From assembly GCF_004324755.1 (NCBI RefSeq), contig NZ_SDMQ01000009.1, positions 62,001 to 126,000 of the forward strand: 64,000 nt of DNA, read 5' to 3'. The DNA is from Propioniciclava sinopodophylli (GTDB lineage: Bacteria; Actinomycetota; Actinomycetes; Propionibacteriales; Propionibacteriaceae). The notes under the pieces were generated by a model, which searched no databases, had not been told where the DNA came from, and worked only from the letters and a program-made list of their open reading frames with translations. Shown here in pieces: positions 17,090-25,949 of the stretch. The translations under genes and the position numbers were made by a program. How positions within the stretch are numbered: position 1 is the stretch's first letter; each line of letters opens with the position of its first letter.

Positions 17090-17548
17090 ATGCGTGACGT
17101 GAGCGAAGGCGTCCCCGCCGTGCCCGGCTGGGACGACTACTTCCTGGGGATAGCCGAAGCGGTCGCGCGCCGGGCCAAGTGCACGCGGCGCAGGGTCGGT
17201 GCGGTGCTCGTCCACGAGAGGCGCATCATCGCGACCGGCTACAACGGGGCAGCACCCGGGCGTCCGGACTGCCTGGAGGGCGCCTGCCCCCGCGGACGCC
17301 TCGGCTACCACGAGGTGCCGGGGCTGGGCGACTACGACCGGCCCGGGACGCCGGGATTCTGCATCGCCATCCACGCCGAGGTGAACGCCCTGCTCTTCGC
17401 CACCCGCGACACCAAGGGCGCGACGGCCTACATCACAGACCCGCCCTGCCCGGGGTGCCGCAAGGCGCTCGCGGCGGCCGGCATCGTCCGGGCCGTGTGG
17501 CCCGAGGGCAGCCACGACGTCGACGGGCTCGTCGACTGGGAGGCCTGA
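17090..17548 (+). CDS. dCMP/cytidine deaminase-family protein
   Basis: A 152-residue zinc-dependent deaminase resembling ComEB/dCMP deaminase: WDDYFLGIAEAVARRAKC, GAVLVHERRIIATGYNGA, zinc-site HAEVNALLFA (His, catalytic Glu) and PPCPGCRKALAAAGI (two Cys). It would normally convert dCMP to dUMP for thymidylate synthesis. The ATG lies 3 bp after the ribY stop, so it is translated from the FMN-riboswitch transcript. No flavin-specific feature is visible; a role on a pyrimidine intermediate of riboflavin metabolism is possible but unsupported. Its 3' end sits in a hairpin facing the next gene. Confidence 0.88.
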   Translation: MRDVSEGVPAVPGWDDYFLGIAEAVARRAKCTRRRVGAVLVHERRIIATGYNGAAPGRPDCLEGACPRGRLGYHEVPGLGDYDRPGTPGFCIAIHAEVNALLFATRDTKGATAYITDPPCPGCRKALAAAGIVRAVWPEGSHDVDGLVDWEA

Positions 17549-17561
17549 GCGCCTACAGGCC
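17542..17561. terminator. Candidate bidirectional hairpin between convergent genes
   Basis: GGCCTG (17542-17547) and CAGGCC (17556-17561) form a 6-bp stem with an 8-nt loop spanning the convergent stop codons of the deaminase and the PLDc_N gene. No T-tract follows, so this is only a candidate. Confidence 0.35.
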
Positions 17562-17792
17562 GCGCAGGAAGTCGGGGTCGTCGTCGGGCGCGATCGGAGG
17601 GTGACGCGTCGGCGTGGGTGGGCGCCCGATGGCGAACCACCCCACAGGGCCGAGCACCGGCAGCGCGACGATCGCGACGAACCACAGCCAGCGCGGCATC
17701 GCACGGACGCGGGACGGGTGCGCCTGGGCGGCCTCGACCAGCGCGTACACCGTGACGGCGATAATGGCGATGATCAGCAGGACGCGAGGCAT
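17553..17792 (-). CDS. Small PLDc_N-domain membrane protein
   Basis: A 79-residue protein from ATG 17792 with two membrane segments (VLLIIAIIAVTVYALVEA and WLWFVAIVALPVLGPVGWFAIGRP) separated by a short basic loop, matching the phospholipase D N-terminal-like (PLDc_N) small membrane family. A TTG at 17801 gives three more residues. ATG 17792 is preferred because TAGATT on this strand lies 7 nt upstream, consistent with a leaderless start. Function unknown. The acidic/Pro-rich tail is cytoplasmic by the positive-inside rule. Confidence 0.8.
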   Translation of the reverse strand: MPRVLLIIAIIAVTVYALVEAAQAHPSRVRAMPRWLWFVAIVALPVLGPVGWFAIGRPPTPTRHPPIAPDDDPDFLRGL

Positions 17793-17799
17793 ACGCTCC

Positions 17800-17805
17800 A
17801 ATCTA
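17800..17805 (-). promoter_or_regulatory. Putative -10 element for PLDc_N gene
   Basis: TAGATT on the minus strand, 7 nt before ATG 17792, fits a leaderless start. Confidence 0.4.
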
Positions 17806-17890
17806 CCCGTCGGCCCGCGTGCGAGGATGGTCGGGGCCGAGCGGCGGCCGCGACGGTGGCCGGGCTGACCGGCGGGAGGAGGCAGTGGGC

Positions 17891-18775
17891 GTGGCGACAG
17901 TGGCCGAGTGGGTCGAGGGGGCGCGCGTCCGCACCCTCCCGGCGGCGGTGGCGCCCGTCCTCGTCGGCACGGCGGTGTCCCTGCACGTGGGCCGGCCGGA
18001 CGCCGTGCGTGCGGTCCTCGCCGCGGTGGTCGCCCTGGCGCTCCAGCTCGCGGTCAACTTCGCCAACGACTACTCCGACGGCATCCGCGGCACCGACGAC
18101 GACCGGGTCGGGCCCATGCGCCTCGTGGGCTCGGGCGCCGCCACACCCGCCCAGGTCAAGGGAGCCGCGTTCGCCTGCTTCGCGCTCGCCGCGCTGGCCG
18201 GGCTGGCGCTGGTCGTGCTGACCGGCCAGTGGTGGCTCATCGCGGTCGGCGTCGCCTGCATCCTCGCCGGCTGGTACTACACCGGCGGCGACCGCCCCTA
18301 CGGGTACGTCGGGCTGGGGGAGCTGTTCGTCTTCGTGTTCTTCGGGCTGGTCGCCACGGTGGGCACCACCTACGTCCAGACCCTCGACGTCGCGTGGCCC
18401 GCCGTCGCCGGTGGCGTGGCGACCGGCGCGCTGGCGTCCGCCATCCTCGTGGCCAACAACCTGCGCGACCGGGCCGGCGACGCCACTTCCGGCAAACGCA
18501 CGCTCGCCGTCCGGCTCGGTGACCGCGGGACGCGCCTGTTCTACCTCGCCCTCGTCGTCCTCGCCGCCCTGGCCGTCGTGGCGCTGGCCGCCGCCACCAC
18601 GTGGTGGGCGCTGCTGGGCCTGCTGGGCTTTGCCGCCCTGGTCGGCCCCGTCGGCCGCGTGCTCGGCGGCGCCACCGGACCGGCGCTGATCCGGGTGCTG
18701 AAGCTGACCGGCATCGCCGAGGTCCTCGTGGCCCTCGGCGTCCTGGCCGGCGTGGTCGTGGGGGCGCTGACCTGA
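17891..18775 (+). CDS. menA: 1,4-dihydroxy-2-naphthoate polyprenyltransferase
   Basis: A 294-residue UbiA-family integral membrane prenyltransferase that attaches the polyprenyl chain to DHNA, giving demethylmenaquinone. Features: N-terminal WVEGARVRTLPAAVAPVLVG, first aspartate motif NFANDYSDGIRGTDDD, second motif NNLRDRAGDATSGKRTLAVRLG, and about eight hydrophobic helices. GTG 17891 is preferred because AGGAGG ends 8 nt upstream; GTG 17885 is too close. Other menaquinone genes lie nearby (menG at 21 kb, a MenJ-type reductase at 24 kb, a chain-length synthase at 41 kb). Confidence 0.93.
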   Translation: MATVAEWVEGARVRTLPAAVAPVLVGTAVSLHVGRPDAVRAVLAAVVALALQLAVNFANDYSDGIRGTDDDRVGPMRLVGSGAATPAQVKGAAFACFALAALAGLALVVLTGQWWLIAVGVACILAGWYYTGGDRPYGYVGLGELFVFVFFGLVATVGTTYVQTLDVAWPAVAGGVATGALASAILVANNLRDRAGDATSGKRTLAVRLGDRGTRLFYLALVVLAALAVVALAAATTWWALLGLLGFAALVGPVGRVLGGATGPALIRVLKLTGIAEVLVALGVLAGVVVGALT

Positions 18776-19239
18776 TGGACCCGGTCTCCGCCCGCTCCTT
18801 CTCCGGGCCCATGACGGTGGTGACCTGGCTGGTCGCCGTCGGCTGGTTCGTGCTCGGCCTGCTGTCGCTCCTCGGTCTGCCGTTCCCGGCCGGCATCGTG
18901 CTCGGCGTCCTGGGCATCGCGGGCGGCCTCGTCACGGCGTGGCTGGCGCTGTCGCTGCGCATCGCCCACGACGAGCGTGGCATCGAGCTGCCCAAGGTCG
19001 GCCACGTTCCGTGGGAGCGGGTGCACGCCGTCGAGATCCAGCCCGGCCTCGTGTCGGTGCCCTACGTCGTCATCCGGCACGGGAGGGCGCTCACCGACGT
19101 GCCGCTGGACGGGCTGGCGTGGTTCGGCGGGCCGGACGGGTACGCCCGCGGGCTGGCCGAGCAGGTCGCCCGGGCCGCCGACGTCGAGACCGTCACTGTC
19201 CGCGGCCAGCGCGGGGGACGTGGGCGCCGGGTCGCGTAG
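18775..19239 (+). CDS. PH-like (bPH) domain membrane protein
   Basis: A 154-residue protein with two N-terminal membrane segments (about residues 12-65) followed by a small domain reading LRIAHDERGIELPKVGHVPWERV and VVIRHGRAL, typical of actinobacterial bacterial-PH-domain proteins. The start codon shares its A with the menA stop (ATGA), so it is co-translated with menA. Role unknown; membrane association and coupling to menA are the only clues. Confidence 0.75.
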   Translation: MDPVSARSFSGPMTVVTWLVAVGWFVLGLLSLLGLPFPAGIVLGVLGIAGGLVTAWLALSLRIAHDERGIELPKVGHVPWERVHAVEIQPGLVSVPYVVIRHGRALTDVPLDGLAWFGGPDGYARGLAEQVARAADVETVTVRGQRGGRGRRVA

Positions 19240-20931
19240 TCAACCCTGGTCGCGCAGCCACCGGCGCAGGTGCCAGGTGGCGCGTACGTCGTCCTCGTTG
19301 TACTCCAGCACCCGCCCGCGGGCCCGCTCGCGGACGCCCTCGTCCGGGTCACCCACCGCGTCCGCGAACCAGGTCTGGGAGTTGAGACCGCCCGGGTCCT
19401 CGTCGCGCCACGCAAAGCCGGTGACGGCGGCGGTGACGACCTTGAGTCCCAGCCCGTTGGCCCCGAAGAAGTTCTCCCGCACGACCCCGAACAGGTCGAC
19501 GAAGTGGTCGGACGCCCACTCCTGCGCCCAGCCGCCCACAGCGCCGAGCCGGGGCGCCAGCTTGTGCAGCCGGATCACCTCGTAGTCGGAGTAGTGGTAG
19601 ACGGCCGCGTCGCGCCCGGCCACCACCTGCTGCAGCCAGCCCAGCGCGCGGGCGGCGAGGTCGGCCTCGGCAGCGTCGTCCAGGTCGGTGAACGCGGCGA
19701 ACTGGCGGCCGTAGGGCTCCCCGCGGGCGGGGTCGTCCACCCAGAAGCCCCACAGGTAGACGCGGTCGTCGGCCGACGTCTCGATGTCGACGTCGATCTC
19801 GAGGTCGTGCCGGGGCAGGTCCAGCGGACCCTGGGTCTGCCGCTCCAGCTCGACGCCGGAGTGCATCAGCTGGGCGCGCCGGTGGGCGCGGCGCAGCCGC
19901 TGCTCGCCGCCGATGCGGTGGCTGGCCCGTGGCAGGTAGGCCGCCAGCAGCTCGTCGAGGTCGGCTCGCGCGAGCTCGGCCACCGTGCTGATGCCGAGGT
20001 GCCGCAGCGTCCGCACCTCGTGGACGTCCAGGGGGGTTTTGGTGATGCGCAGGCTCAGGTCGTCGGCGTCCAGCTGCGCCTGGCAGTGCTCCTGCCACAC
20101 GCACCCCCGGCACTCGCTGGACATGATCGGTGTCAGCAGCGTGTCCTGGCCCGCGGAGGCCAGCGCCGCCTCGGCGAGCTCGATGCGGTAGCGGTGCTCG
20201 GCGTCGTAGCGGGCCAGCGTGGAGAGGGGGTCGGCGTCCCCGGGGCGCTCCAGGGTGCGGGGGTTGGGGGCGACGACCTCCTCGGACAGGTCGAGCCAGG
20301 TGATCACCTGCTCCACCTTGGCCGGCCGCGCCTCGGGGTCGAGGTTGAGCTGGTCGACCCCGACCAGCCCCGCCCACGGCTCCTGCGCCGCGTAGCCGGT
20401 GGCCTCCAGCAGCCGCCAGTAGTGCGCGACCTGGAGGGCGGCGTTCAGTCGGGTCCCCCAGCGGAAGCGGCGGCCAGGCAGGCCCACCACGCTCGCGGGG
20501 GCGTCCAGGCGGGAGACGAGCAGCGGCGGCGCGTCGGGGCTCGCCGACTCCAGCACGCGGTGGAACTTCACGTGGACGGGGTGGTAGCCGCCCTCCGGCG
20601 AGCGCACCAGCAGGCTCGGACGCCCCGTGCGGTGGTTCTCCTCGTCCAGCGGCAGCAGGCCGCCGATCACGACGTCGGCGCCGGACGCCAGCGCCGCGAG
20701 GCAGGCCTGCTCGGCGCTGGCGCGCGGGGCGTGCCGGAGCGGGCGGAGGTCCTCGATGCGGCCCGGTCCGGCGAGGAGCGCGCCGAACACGGCCGCCTCG
20801 ATTGCGGCGGAGTCGCGGAAGAAGGGCGGGTCGGGGCGCTCCAGGCTGGGAGTGACCAGGTGGGGGGTGAAGGAGTTGACCGTCTTCAGCGGGCAACTCC
20901 GGGCCGCGTAGGCGTCGAGGACGAAGGTCAT
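19240..20931 (-). CDS. TM0106-family RecB-like putative nuclease
   Basis: A 563-residue protein. The N-terminal half is RecB-like (residues to about 330): LDAYAARSCPLKTVNSF at the start, a cysteine cluster (SSECRGCVWQEHCQA) resembling the iron-sulfur-type cysteines of AddB/Cas4 nucleases. The C-terminal half is RNase-H/DnaQ-like: DIDVDIETSADDRVYLWGFWV, where the D-x-E pair would bind metal, and YNEDDVRATWHLRRWL at the end. This matches the TM0106 family, whose cellular role is not established. ATG 20931 lies 10 bp after menG, so the two are probably one operon. Confidence 0.82.
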   Translation of the reverse strand: MTFVLDAYAARSCPLKTVNSFTPHLVTPSLERPDPPFFRDSAAIEAAVFGALLAGPGRIEDLRPLRHAPRASAEQACLAALASGADVVIGGLLPLDEENHRTGRPSLLVRSPEGGYHPVHVKFHRVLESASPDAPPLLVSRLDAPASVVGLPGRRFRWGTRLNAALQVAHYWRLLEATGYAAQEPWAGLVGVDQLNLDPEARPAKVEQVITWLDLSEEVVAPNPRTLERPGDADPLSTLARYDAEHRYRIELAEAALASAGQDTLLTPIMSSECRGCVWQEHCQAQLDADDLSLRITKTPLDVHEVRTLRHLGISTVAELARADLDELLAAYLPRASHRIGGEQRLRRAHRRAQLMHSGVELERQTQGPLDLPRHDLEIDVDIETSADDRVYLWGFWVDDPARGEPYGRQFAAFTDLDDAAEADLAARALGWLQQVVAGRDAAVYHYSDYEVIRLHKLAPRLGAVGGWAQEWASDHFVDLFGVVRENFFGANGLGLKVVTAAVTGFAWRDEDPGGLNSQTWFADAVGDPDEGVRERARGRVLEYNEDDVRATWHLRRWLRDQG

Positions 20932-20941
20932 GGCGCTGCCG

Positions 20942-21643
20942 CTACGCCACCGCCCGGTGCAGGGCCACGATGCCGCCCGAGAGGTTCTTCCACTCGACAT
21001 CGCGCCAGCCCGCCTCGCGGATGAGGCCAGCCAGCGTCTCCTGGTCTGGCCACGCGTTGATCGACTCGGCCAGGTAGCTGTAGGCCGGGTTGTTGGTGGA
21101 CAGCACGCGGGCGAGCGCCGGTAGCACGCGCGGGATGTACTCGCGGTAGAGGGTGCGGAACGGCCCCCACGTCGGCGTGGAGAACTCGGCCACCACGAGG
21201 GTGCCGCCGGGCGCGGTCACGCGGTGCATCTCGACCAGGGCGGCCAGGGTGTCCTCGATGTTGCGCAGACCGTAGCTGATGGTGACCGCGTCGAAGGTGG
21301 CGTCGGCGAACGGCAGTTCGAGCGCGTCGGCGTTGACGAAGCCGAGGTCGGGCTGGCGCTTCTTGCCCTCGGTCACCATGCCCAGGCTGAGGTCGGCGGG
21401 CACGACGAGGGCGCCCGCGTCGGCGAAGGTGCGCGAGGAGGTGCCGGTACCGGCTGCGAGGTCGAGAATGCGCTGGCCGGGGCGCGGGTCGACGGCCCGC
21501 AGCGTCTCGGCTCGCCACGCGCGCACCAGCCCGCCGGTCATCGCGTCGTTCATCAGGTCATAGCGCCCGGCCACGCCGTCGAACATGGCGGCCACGTCGG
21601 CGCGGCGCTTGGCGAGGGAGGCGCGGGCATCGAACTTCTGCAC
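20942..21643 (-). CDS. menG: Demethylmenaquinone methyltransferase
   Basis: A 233-residue class I SAM methyltransferase of the UbiE/MenG family that methylates demethylmenaquinone. N-terminal [22 protein letters not shown]-binding [28 protein letters not shown], and [15 protein letters not shown] are diagnostic. It is 233 residues, the normal length. The start lies 14-26 bp from the divergently read ABC ATPase gene, so its promoter must overlap that gene's 5' end. Confidence 0.95.
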   Translation of the reverse strand: MQKFDARASLAKRRADVAAMFDGVAGRYDLMNDAMTGGLVRAWRAETLRAVDPRPGQRILDLAAGTGTSSRTFADAGALVVPADLSLGMVTEGKKRQPDLGFVNADALELPFADATFDAVTISYGLRNIEDTLAALVEMHRVTAPGGTLVVAEFSTPTWGPFRTLYREYIPRVLPALARVLSTNNPAYSYLAESINAWPDQETLAGLIREAGWRDVEWKNLSGGIVALHRAVA

Positions 21644-21669
21644 CTGATGATCCTGCCATGCTTGGGGAC

Positions 21670-22356
21670 ATGGCGTCCCGTGCTCCCGTCCTCACCGCGA
21701 CCGACCTCACCAAGTCGTACGGCCCTTCCCGCATCGTCGAGGGGTTCTCGCTGACGGTGTCACCCGGCGAGGCCGTGGCGCTCACCGGACGCAACGGCGC
21801 GGGCAAGTCGACGATCCTCCGCATGCTCGTGGGTGCGGTGCGCCCCGACGAAGGCCGCGTCGAGTTCGAGGGCCTGCGGATGAGCGAGACGAACCCCGAG
21901 ATCCGCAAGGGGATGGCCTCTGTCATCGACGACCTCGACTTCTTCCCCGACCTGTCCGTGGTGGAGCACCTCGACCTGCTCGCACGCGCCCACGGCGTCC
22001 CCGACCCGGAGGCGATCGTCGACGAGGTGCTCGCCGAGGTCCAGCTCGTGCCGCAGTCGGGCCAACTGCCCGGCACCCTGTCCTCGGGCCAGCGGCGCCG
22101 CCTCGCGCTGGGCACGGCGTTCGTCCGCCCTCGCCGCCTGCTGGTGCTGGACGAGCCCGAGCAGCGCCTCGACGTCGAGGGCGTCGCCTGGCTCGCTGCC
22201 CGCCTGAAGGCCGAGCGTGCCCGCGGGCTGGCGATCGTGCTCGCCTCCCACGAGCCCTATCTGGTCAAGGAGGTCGCCACGCGGATCGTGGCGGTCCACC
22301 CGCCCGCCGGCGCCGAGGCGGTCGCCGACGCGGTCGCCGACGGGGGAGCGGCCTGA
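21670..22356 (+). CDS. ABC transporter ATP-binding protein
   Basis: A 228-residue ATPase from ATG 21670 (an in-frame ATG at 21658 is also possible). Walker [10 protein letters not shown], signature [12 protein letters not shown], Walker [13 protein letters not shown] and switch histidine ASHEP are present. The Walker B continuation EPEQRLD differs from the usual EPTxGLD. The stop shares an A with the start of the large membrane protein that follows, so the two form one transporter. CcmA/multidrug-like ATPase; cargo unknown. Confidence 0.9.
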   Translation: MASRAPVLTATDLTKSYGPSRIVEGFSLTVSPGEAVALTGRNGAGKSTILRMLVGAVRPDEGRVEFEGLRMSETNPEIRKGMASVIDDLDFFPDLSVVEHLDLLARAHGVPDPEAIVDEVLAEVQLVPQSGQLPGTLSSGQRRRLALGTAFVRPRRLLVLDEPEQRLDVEGVAWLAARLKAERARGLAIVLASHEPYLVKEVATRIVAVHPPAGAEAVADAVADGGAA

Positions 22357-24059
22357 TGGCGCGCGCCCGACGCAAGCGCGGTAACCAGCACGCGGAACCG
22401 AAGCAGATTTCCCCGGAGCAGTTCGTCGTCGAGGTCCCGGACGACCCCTACGCCGAGTACGAGGGCCGGGAGTGGGACTTCGCCTGGCTCCCCGAGGACG
22501 AGACCGAGGTGGTCGACGAGGGCGCGCTGCACGCGCTGGTGAAGTCGTGGCGGCACGGCCGCGCCACCCGCAGCATCGGCGACGTGCTGTCGGACGCCTA
22601 CATCGCGCTGTTCAGCGTGCTGATGATCGGCGCGATGATCGTGAACGTCATCATCGGCAGCCAGGCCAGCTCCGCGGCGTGCGACACCGCGGCCTGCCTC
22701 AACGGTCGGCTGCTGGTGCCCTGGGGCATGTTCTTCGCCCTCGGGGCCCTGACCCTCTCCTTCGCGCGGCTGTTCGGGCCCGTGCTGGCCTCGGCGGCCG
22801 AGGGGTTCTGGCTGATGGAGGCGCCGATCGGGCGCGGCCGGATCCTGCGCGGGCGCCTGTGGGCGATCATCGTGGGCGCCGCCGTGGTATCGGCCGCCGT
22901 CTCCGCCGCGGTGGCGGCGGTCGCCGGCGAGCCCTTCGGGGTCGTGGGTGCGTGGGCCGCGGCGTCCGGCCTGGTGGCGTCCGGGCTGGTGGCCTGGGCC
23001 GCCTGGGAGCAGAGCTACGGGCGCGTCCGGCCCCTGCGTGCGGTGCAGGCACTGTTCACCACCCTGGCCGCCGTCGTCCTCACCACGATGGTCGCGGTGG
23101 CCGCCGGGTGGCTGCACGTGGAGCCCCCGGCCTGGCTGGGGCAGGTGCCCTGGTTCTTCGCGGCCGTCGGGGGAGCGGCGTCCGTCGCCTTCGGCGCGTG
23201 GGCACACCGCCGCTTGGAACACTTCGCCCGCGGGCGCCTCACCAGCGGCGGTTCGCTGGTCTCCGGGCTGCAGGGGGCCATGTTCGGCCTCGACCTGGGC
23301 CTGGCCCGCGACATCCTCGTCGACCGCGAGGCGATCGAGCGCGGGCACGTCCGGCCCACCGCCGGGCGCTGGACGGGTGCCGGCGCGCTGGTGTGGCGCG
23401 ACCTGCAGCGGCTCGCCCGGTTCCCCCGTCCCCTGCTCGGGCTGGCGGGGGCGATCCTCGTGCCCTACGCGAGCGACGCGATCGGGCTGTCGCTGCTGAC
23501 CCCGCTCCTGTCCGCCGTCGCGCTCATGTTCGCGCTCGTCCCCACGCTGGGGGCGCTCCGCGTGCTGTCCCGCTCGACCGGCCTGGCCCGGATGATGCCC
23601 TTCTCGACCGCCGAGTTGCGCACCGCCAGCTTCGTGGTGCCCGCCCTGCTGGCGCTGGTGTGGGGGAGCGCAACGCTGCCGGCGTTCCTCGGGGTGACCG
23701 GTGGCGTCCCCCGCGACCCAGCCGTCGCGCCCGTGGTCGCCGTGGCGTGCGCGCTCGGCGGCCTGCTGGCCGCCGTCCGGTGGCAGACCGCCAAGCCGGT
23801 GAACTTCGCGGTGCCGATGATGGCCACCACCGCCGGCGCCGTGCCGCCCACGCTGGTCTTCAACCTCGTCCGCGGCTTCGACGTGGCCGCCCTGGTCACC
23901 GCACCGATCCTGCTGAACGTCTCCCCGCTGTGGTCGCTGGGCATCGCGGGGGTGCTGCTGATGATCCTGCGCGTGGGGTTCAACATGGAGGAGATGCAGG
24001 AGCAGGCCAAGGAGCAGCAGAAGCTGCTGGACGCCGAGCGCGCCCGCTCCGGCCGCTGA
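22356..24059 (+). CDS. Large polytopic membrane protein, putative ABC permease partner
   Basis: A 567-residue protein with a hydrophilic, charged N-terminus of about 85 residues (DDPYAEYEGREWDFAWLPED), then roughly ten to twelve hydrophobic segments, and a charged C-terminal helix (MEEMQEQAKEQQKLLDAE). No standard permease motif such as an EAA loop or FtsX signature is visible. Translational coupling to the ABC ATPase makes it the probable membrane component. It resembles the uncharacterised DUF6297-type proteins of actinobacteria, a name given from memory with low certainty. Confidence 0.72.
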   Translation: MARARRKRGNQHAEPKQISPEQFVVEVPDDPYAEYEGREWDFAWLPEDETEVVDEGALHALVKSWRHGRATRSIGDVLSDAYIALFSVLMIGAMIVNVIIGSQASSAACDTAACLNGRLLVPWGMFFALGALTLSFARLFGPVLASAAEGFWLMEAPIGRGRILRGRLWAIIVGAAVVSAAVSAAVAAVAGEPFGVVGAWAAASGLVASGLVAWAAWEQSYGRVRPLRAVQALFTTLAAVVLTTMVAVAAGWLHVEPPAWLGQVPWFFAAVGGAASVAFGAWAHRRLEHFARGRLTSGGSLVSGLQGAMFGLDLGLARDILVDREAIERGHVRPTAGRWTGAGALVWRDLQRLARFPRPLLGLAGAILVPYASDAIGLSLLTPLLSAVALMFALVPTLGALRVLSRSTGLARMMPFSTAELRTASFVVPALLALVWGSATLPAFLGVTGGVPRDPAVAPVVAVACALGGLLAAVRWQTAKPVNFAVPMMATTAGAVPPTLVFNLVRGFDVAALVTAPILLNVSPLWSLGIAGVLLMILRVGFNMEEMQEQAKEQQKLLDAERARSGR

Positions 24060-24202
24060 GACGCCGCGACCGGGGTCACTCTGCCGCCGGCGCAGCACCC
24101 AATTACGCTATGCAGGCGTTGCCGAATCCCAGCGCCCAAAAGGCGTGTGGCAAGGGAGTTCACGTGCGTGGGACCAAAATGGCGCTTGTCGGGATGGTTC
24201 CC

Positions 24203-24208
24203 TAGACT
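24203..24208 (+). promoter_or_regulatory. Candidate -10 for the reductase-nuo-prenyl synthase operon
   Basis: TAGACT in the 195-bp gap before the geranylgeranyl-type reductase fits TANNNT and would give a leader of about 40 nt containing GAGGGGTG before ATG 24255. No good -35 at 17 nt. The rest of the gap (24060-24202) shows nothing recognisable beyond a locally lower G+C content. Confidence 0.3.
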
Positions 24209-24254
24209 GACCCGGTGATGGGCGCCGCCTGGTGCCGGTGAGGGGTGTGATTCG

Positions 24255-25541
24255 ATGGCCGAGGAGCGCGCGGCGCAGCCGGTGGTCGAATCGGACGTCA
24301 TCGTCGTCGGCGCGGGCCCGGGCGGTTCGACCACCGCCAAGTGGCTGGCTGACAAGGGCCTGACGGTCACCCTGCTCGAGAAGTCCACGTTCCCCCGCGA
24401 CAAGGTGTGCGGTGACGGCCTCACCCCGCGCGCCACCAAGCAGCTGATCCGCCTCGGCGTCGACGTCAGCGAGGAGGCGGGCTGGATCCACAACCGCGGC
24501 CTGCGCACCTACGGTGGCCGCAAGGAGCCCTTCGAGTTCCTCTGGCCCGAGCTCGCCCAGTTCCCCAACTACGGCCTCACCCGCCCGCGCTCCGAGTTCG
24601 ACCACATGCTCGCCCAGCTGGCCCAGGCGGCGGGCGCCGAGTTGGTGCAGGGCGCGAACGTGTCCGAGCCGATCATCGACGCCTCGACCGACCGCATCGT
24701 CGGCGTCCGCACCAAGGACGGGGGCGAGTACCGCGCCCCGATCACCGTTGCCGCCGACGGCAACTCCAGCCGCCTCGCTCTCGCGATGGGCCTGGAGAAG
24801 AACCGGAAGCGGCCCATGGGCGTCGCCGCCCGCGCGTACTTCAACAGCCCCGCCCGCACCCACGACCCGCTCATGGAGAGCTGGCTGGAGCTGTGGGACG
24901 GGAAGCCGGGGGAGTCCAACCTCCTGCCCGGCTACGGCTGGATCTTCGCGATGGGCGACGGCACGGTCAACGTCGGCCTCGGAACCGTCAGCAGCTCCGC
25001 GTCGTCGCAGAAGATGAACTTCCGCGACCTGATGTGGAAGTGGCTGGCGAACACGCCCGCCGAATGGGGCCTGACCCGCGAGAACATGGTCGGCACCATC
25101 GGCTCGGCCGCCCTGCCCATGAGCTTCAACCGCAAGCCCGCCTATCACCGGGGCCTGGTGCTGGTCGGGGACGCCGCCGGCATGGTCAGCCCCTTCAACG
25201 GCGAGGGCATCCCGTACGCGATGGAGGCCGCCGACATGGCCGCCGACGCGATCGCGGACGCCCGGGCCCGCGGCTTCGGCACGCCGGCGGCCGAGAAGGC
25301 GCTCGCCGGGTACCGCACGCGGCTGGAGGCGGAGTGGGGCGGCTACTTCCGCCTCGGCCAGGTCTTCGTGTCCCTCATCGAGCGTCCCGAGGTGATGCGC
25401 CTGTGCACGCGCTACGGTTTGCCGAGACCCACCCTGATGAAGTTCACGATGAAGCTCCTCGCCCACCTGTACGACACCACGGACGGTGATTGGATGGACA
25501 GGACCATCACGTCGTTGACGAAGGTGGTGCCGTCCGCATGA
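24255..25541 (+). CDS. menJ: Geranylgeranyl reductase-family flavoprotein, probable menaquinone reductase MenJ
   Basis: A 428-residue FAD-dependent oxidoreductase. N-terminal GAGPGGSTTAKWLADKG binds the ADP moiety of FAD, KVCGDGLTPRATKQL is the GGR-family CxxG signature with its active-site-type cysteine, and VLVGDAAGMVSPFNGEGI binds the flavin. In mycobacteria the homologous MenJ reduces one isoprene double bond of menaquinone. Other family members reduce geranylgeranyl chains of lipids, so the exact substrate is inference. It lies 25 bp before nuoA and co-directional with the whole nuo operon, which supports a quinone role. Confidence 0.88.
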   Translation: MAEERAAQPVVESDVIVVGAGPGGSTTAKWLADKGLTVTLLEKSTFPRDKVCGDGLTPRATKQLIRLGVDVSEEAGWIHNRGLRTYGGRKEPFEFLWPELAQFPNYGLTRPRSEFDHMLAQLAQAAGAELVQGANVSEPIIDASTDRIVGVRTKDGGEYRAPITVAADGNSSRLALAMGLEKNRKRPMGVAARAYFNSPARTHDPLMESWLELWDGKPGESNLLPGYGWIFAMGDGTVNVGLGTVSSSASSQKMNFRDLMWKWLANTPAEWGLTRENMVGTIGSAALPMSFNRKPAYHRGLVLVGDAAGMVSPFNGEGIPYAMEAADMAADAIADARARGFGTPAAEKALAGYRTRLEAEWGGYFRLGQVFVSLIERPEVMRLCTRYGLPRPTLMKFTMKLLAHLYDTTDGDWMDRTITSLTKVVPSA

Positions 25542-25566
25542 CGCTCCACCAGAAGGGAAGGGTGCG

Positions 25567-25926
25567 ATGAGCCCCTACGTTCCGATCCTCGGGGTGCTGT
25601 TCTTCTCAGCCATCCTGTTGGCGGTCATGATCGTGGCCTCACTGGTCATCGGCCCGAAGAAGTACAACCGGGTGAAGTACATGCCCTACGAGTGCGGCAT
25701 CGACCCGACCCCCAAGGCCACCGGCGGCGGGCGGTTCCCGGTGAAGTACTACATCACCGCGATGATGTTCCTCGTCTTCGACATCGAGATCGCTTTCCTC
25801 TACCCCTGGGTGGTGGCGTTCGACCAACTGAGCATGTTCGCCGTGCTCTCCATGATCGTGTTCCTCCTGCTGCTGTGCATCGCGTACTTCTACGAGTACA
25901 AGCGCGGCGGCATGGAGTGGGACTGA
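25567..25926 (+). CDS. nuoA: NADH-quinone oxidoreductase subunit A
   Basis: A 119-residue membrane subunit of complex I with three transmembrane helices. The conserved loop KYMPYECGIDP carries the cysteine-containing stretch near the quinone channel. RFPVKYYITAMMFLVFDIEIAFLYPW follows in the second helix (read in parts). Normal length. Preceded by GGGAAGGG 6 nt before the ATG. First nuo gene, after the GGR-type reductase. Confidence 0.97.
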   Translation: MSPYVPILGVLFFSAILLAVMIVASLVIGPKKYNRVKYMPYECGIDPTPKATGGGRFPVKYYITAMMFLVFDIEIAFLYPWVVAFDQLSMFAVLSMIVFLLLLCIAYFYEYKRGGMEWD

Positions 25927-25949
25927 GCCGGTAGGAAAGGGAATCTGAA

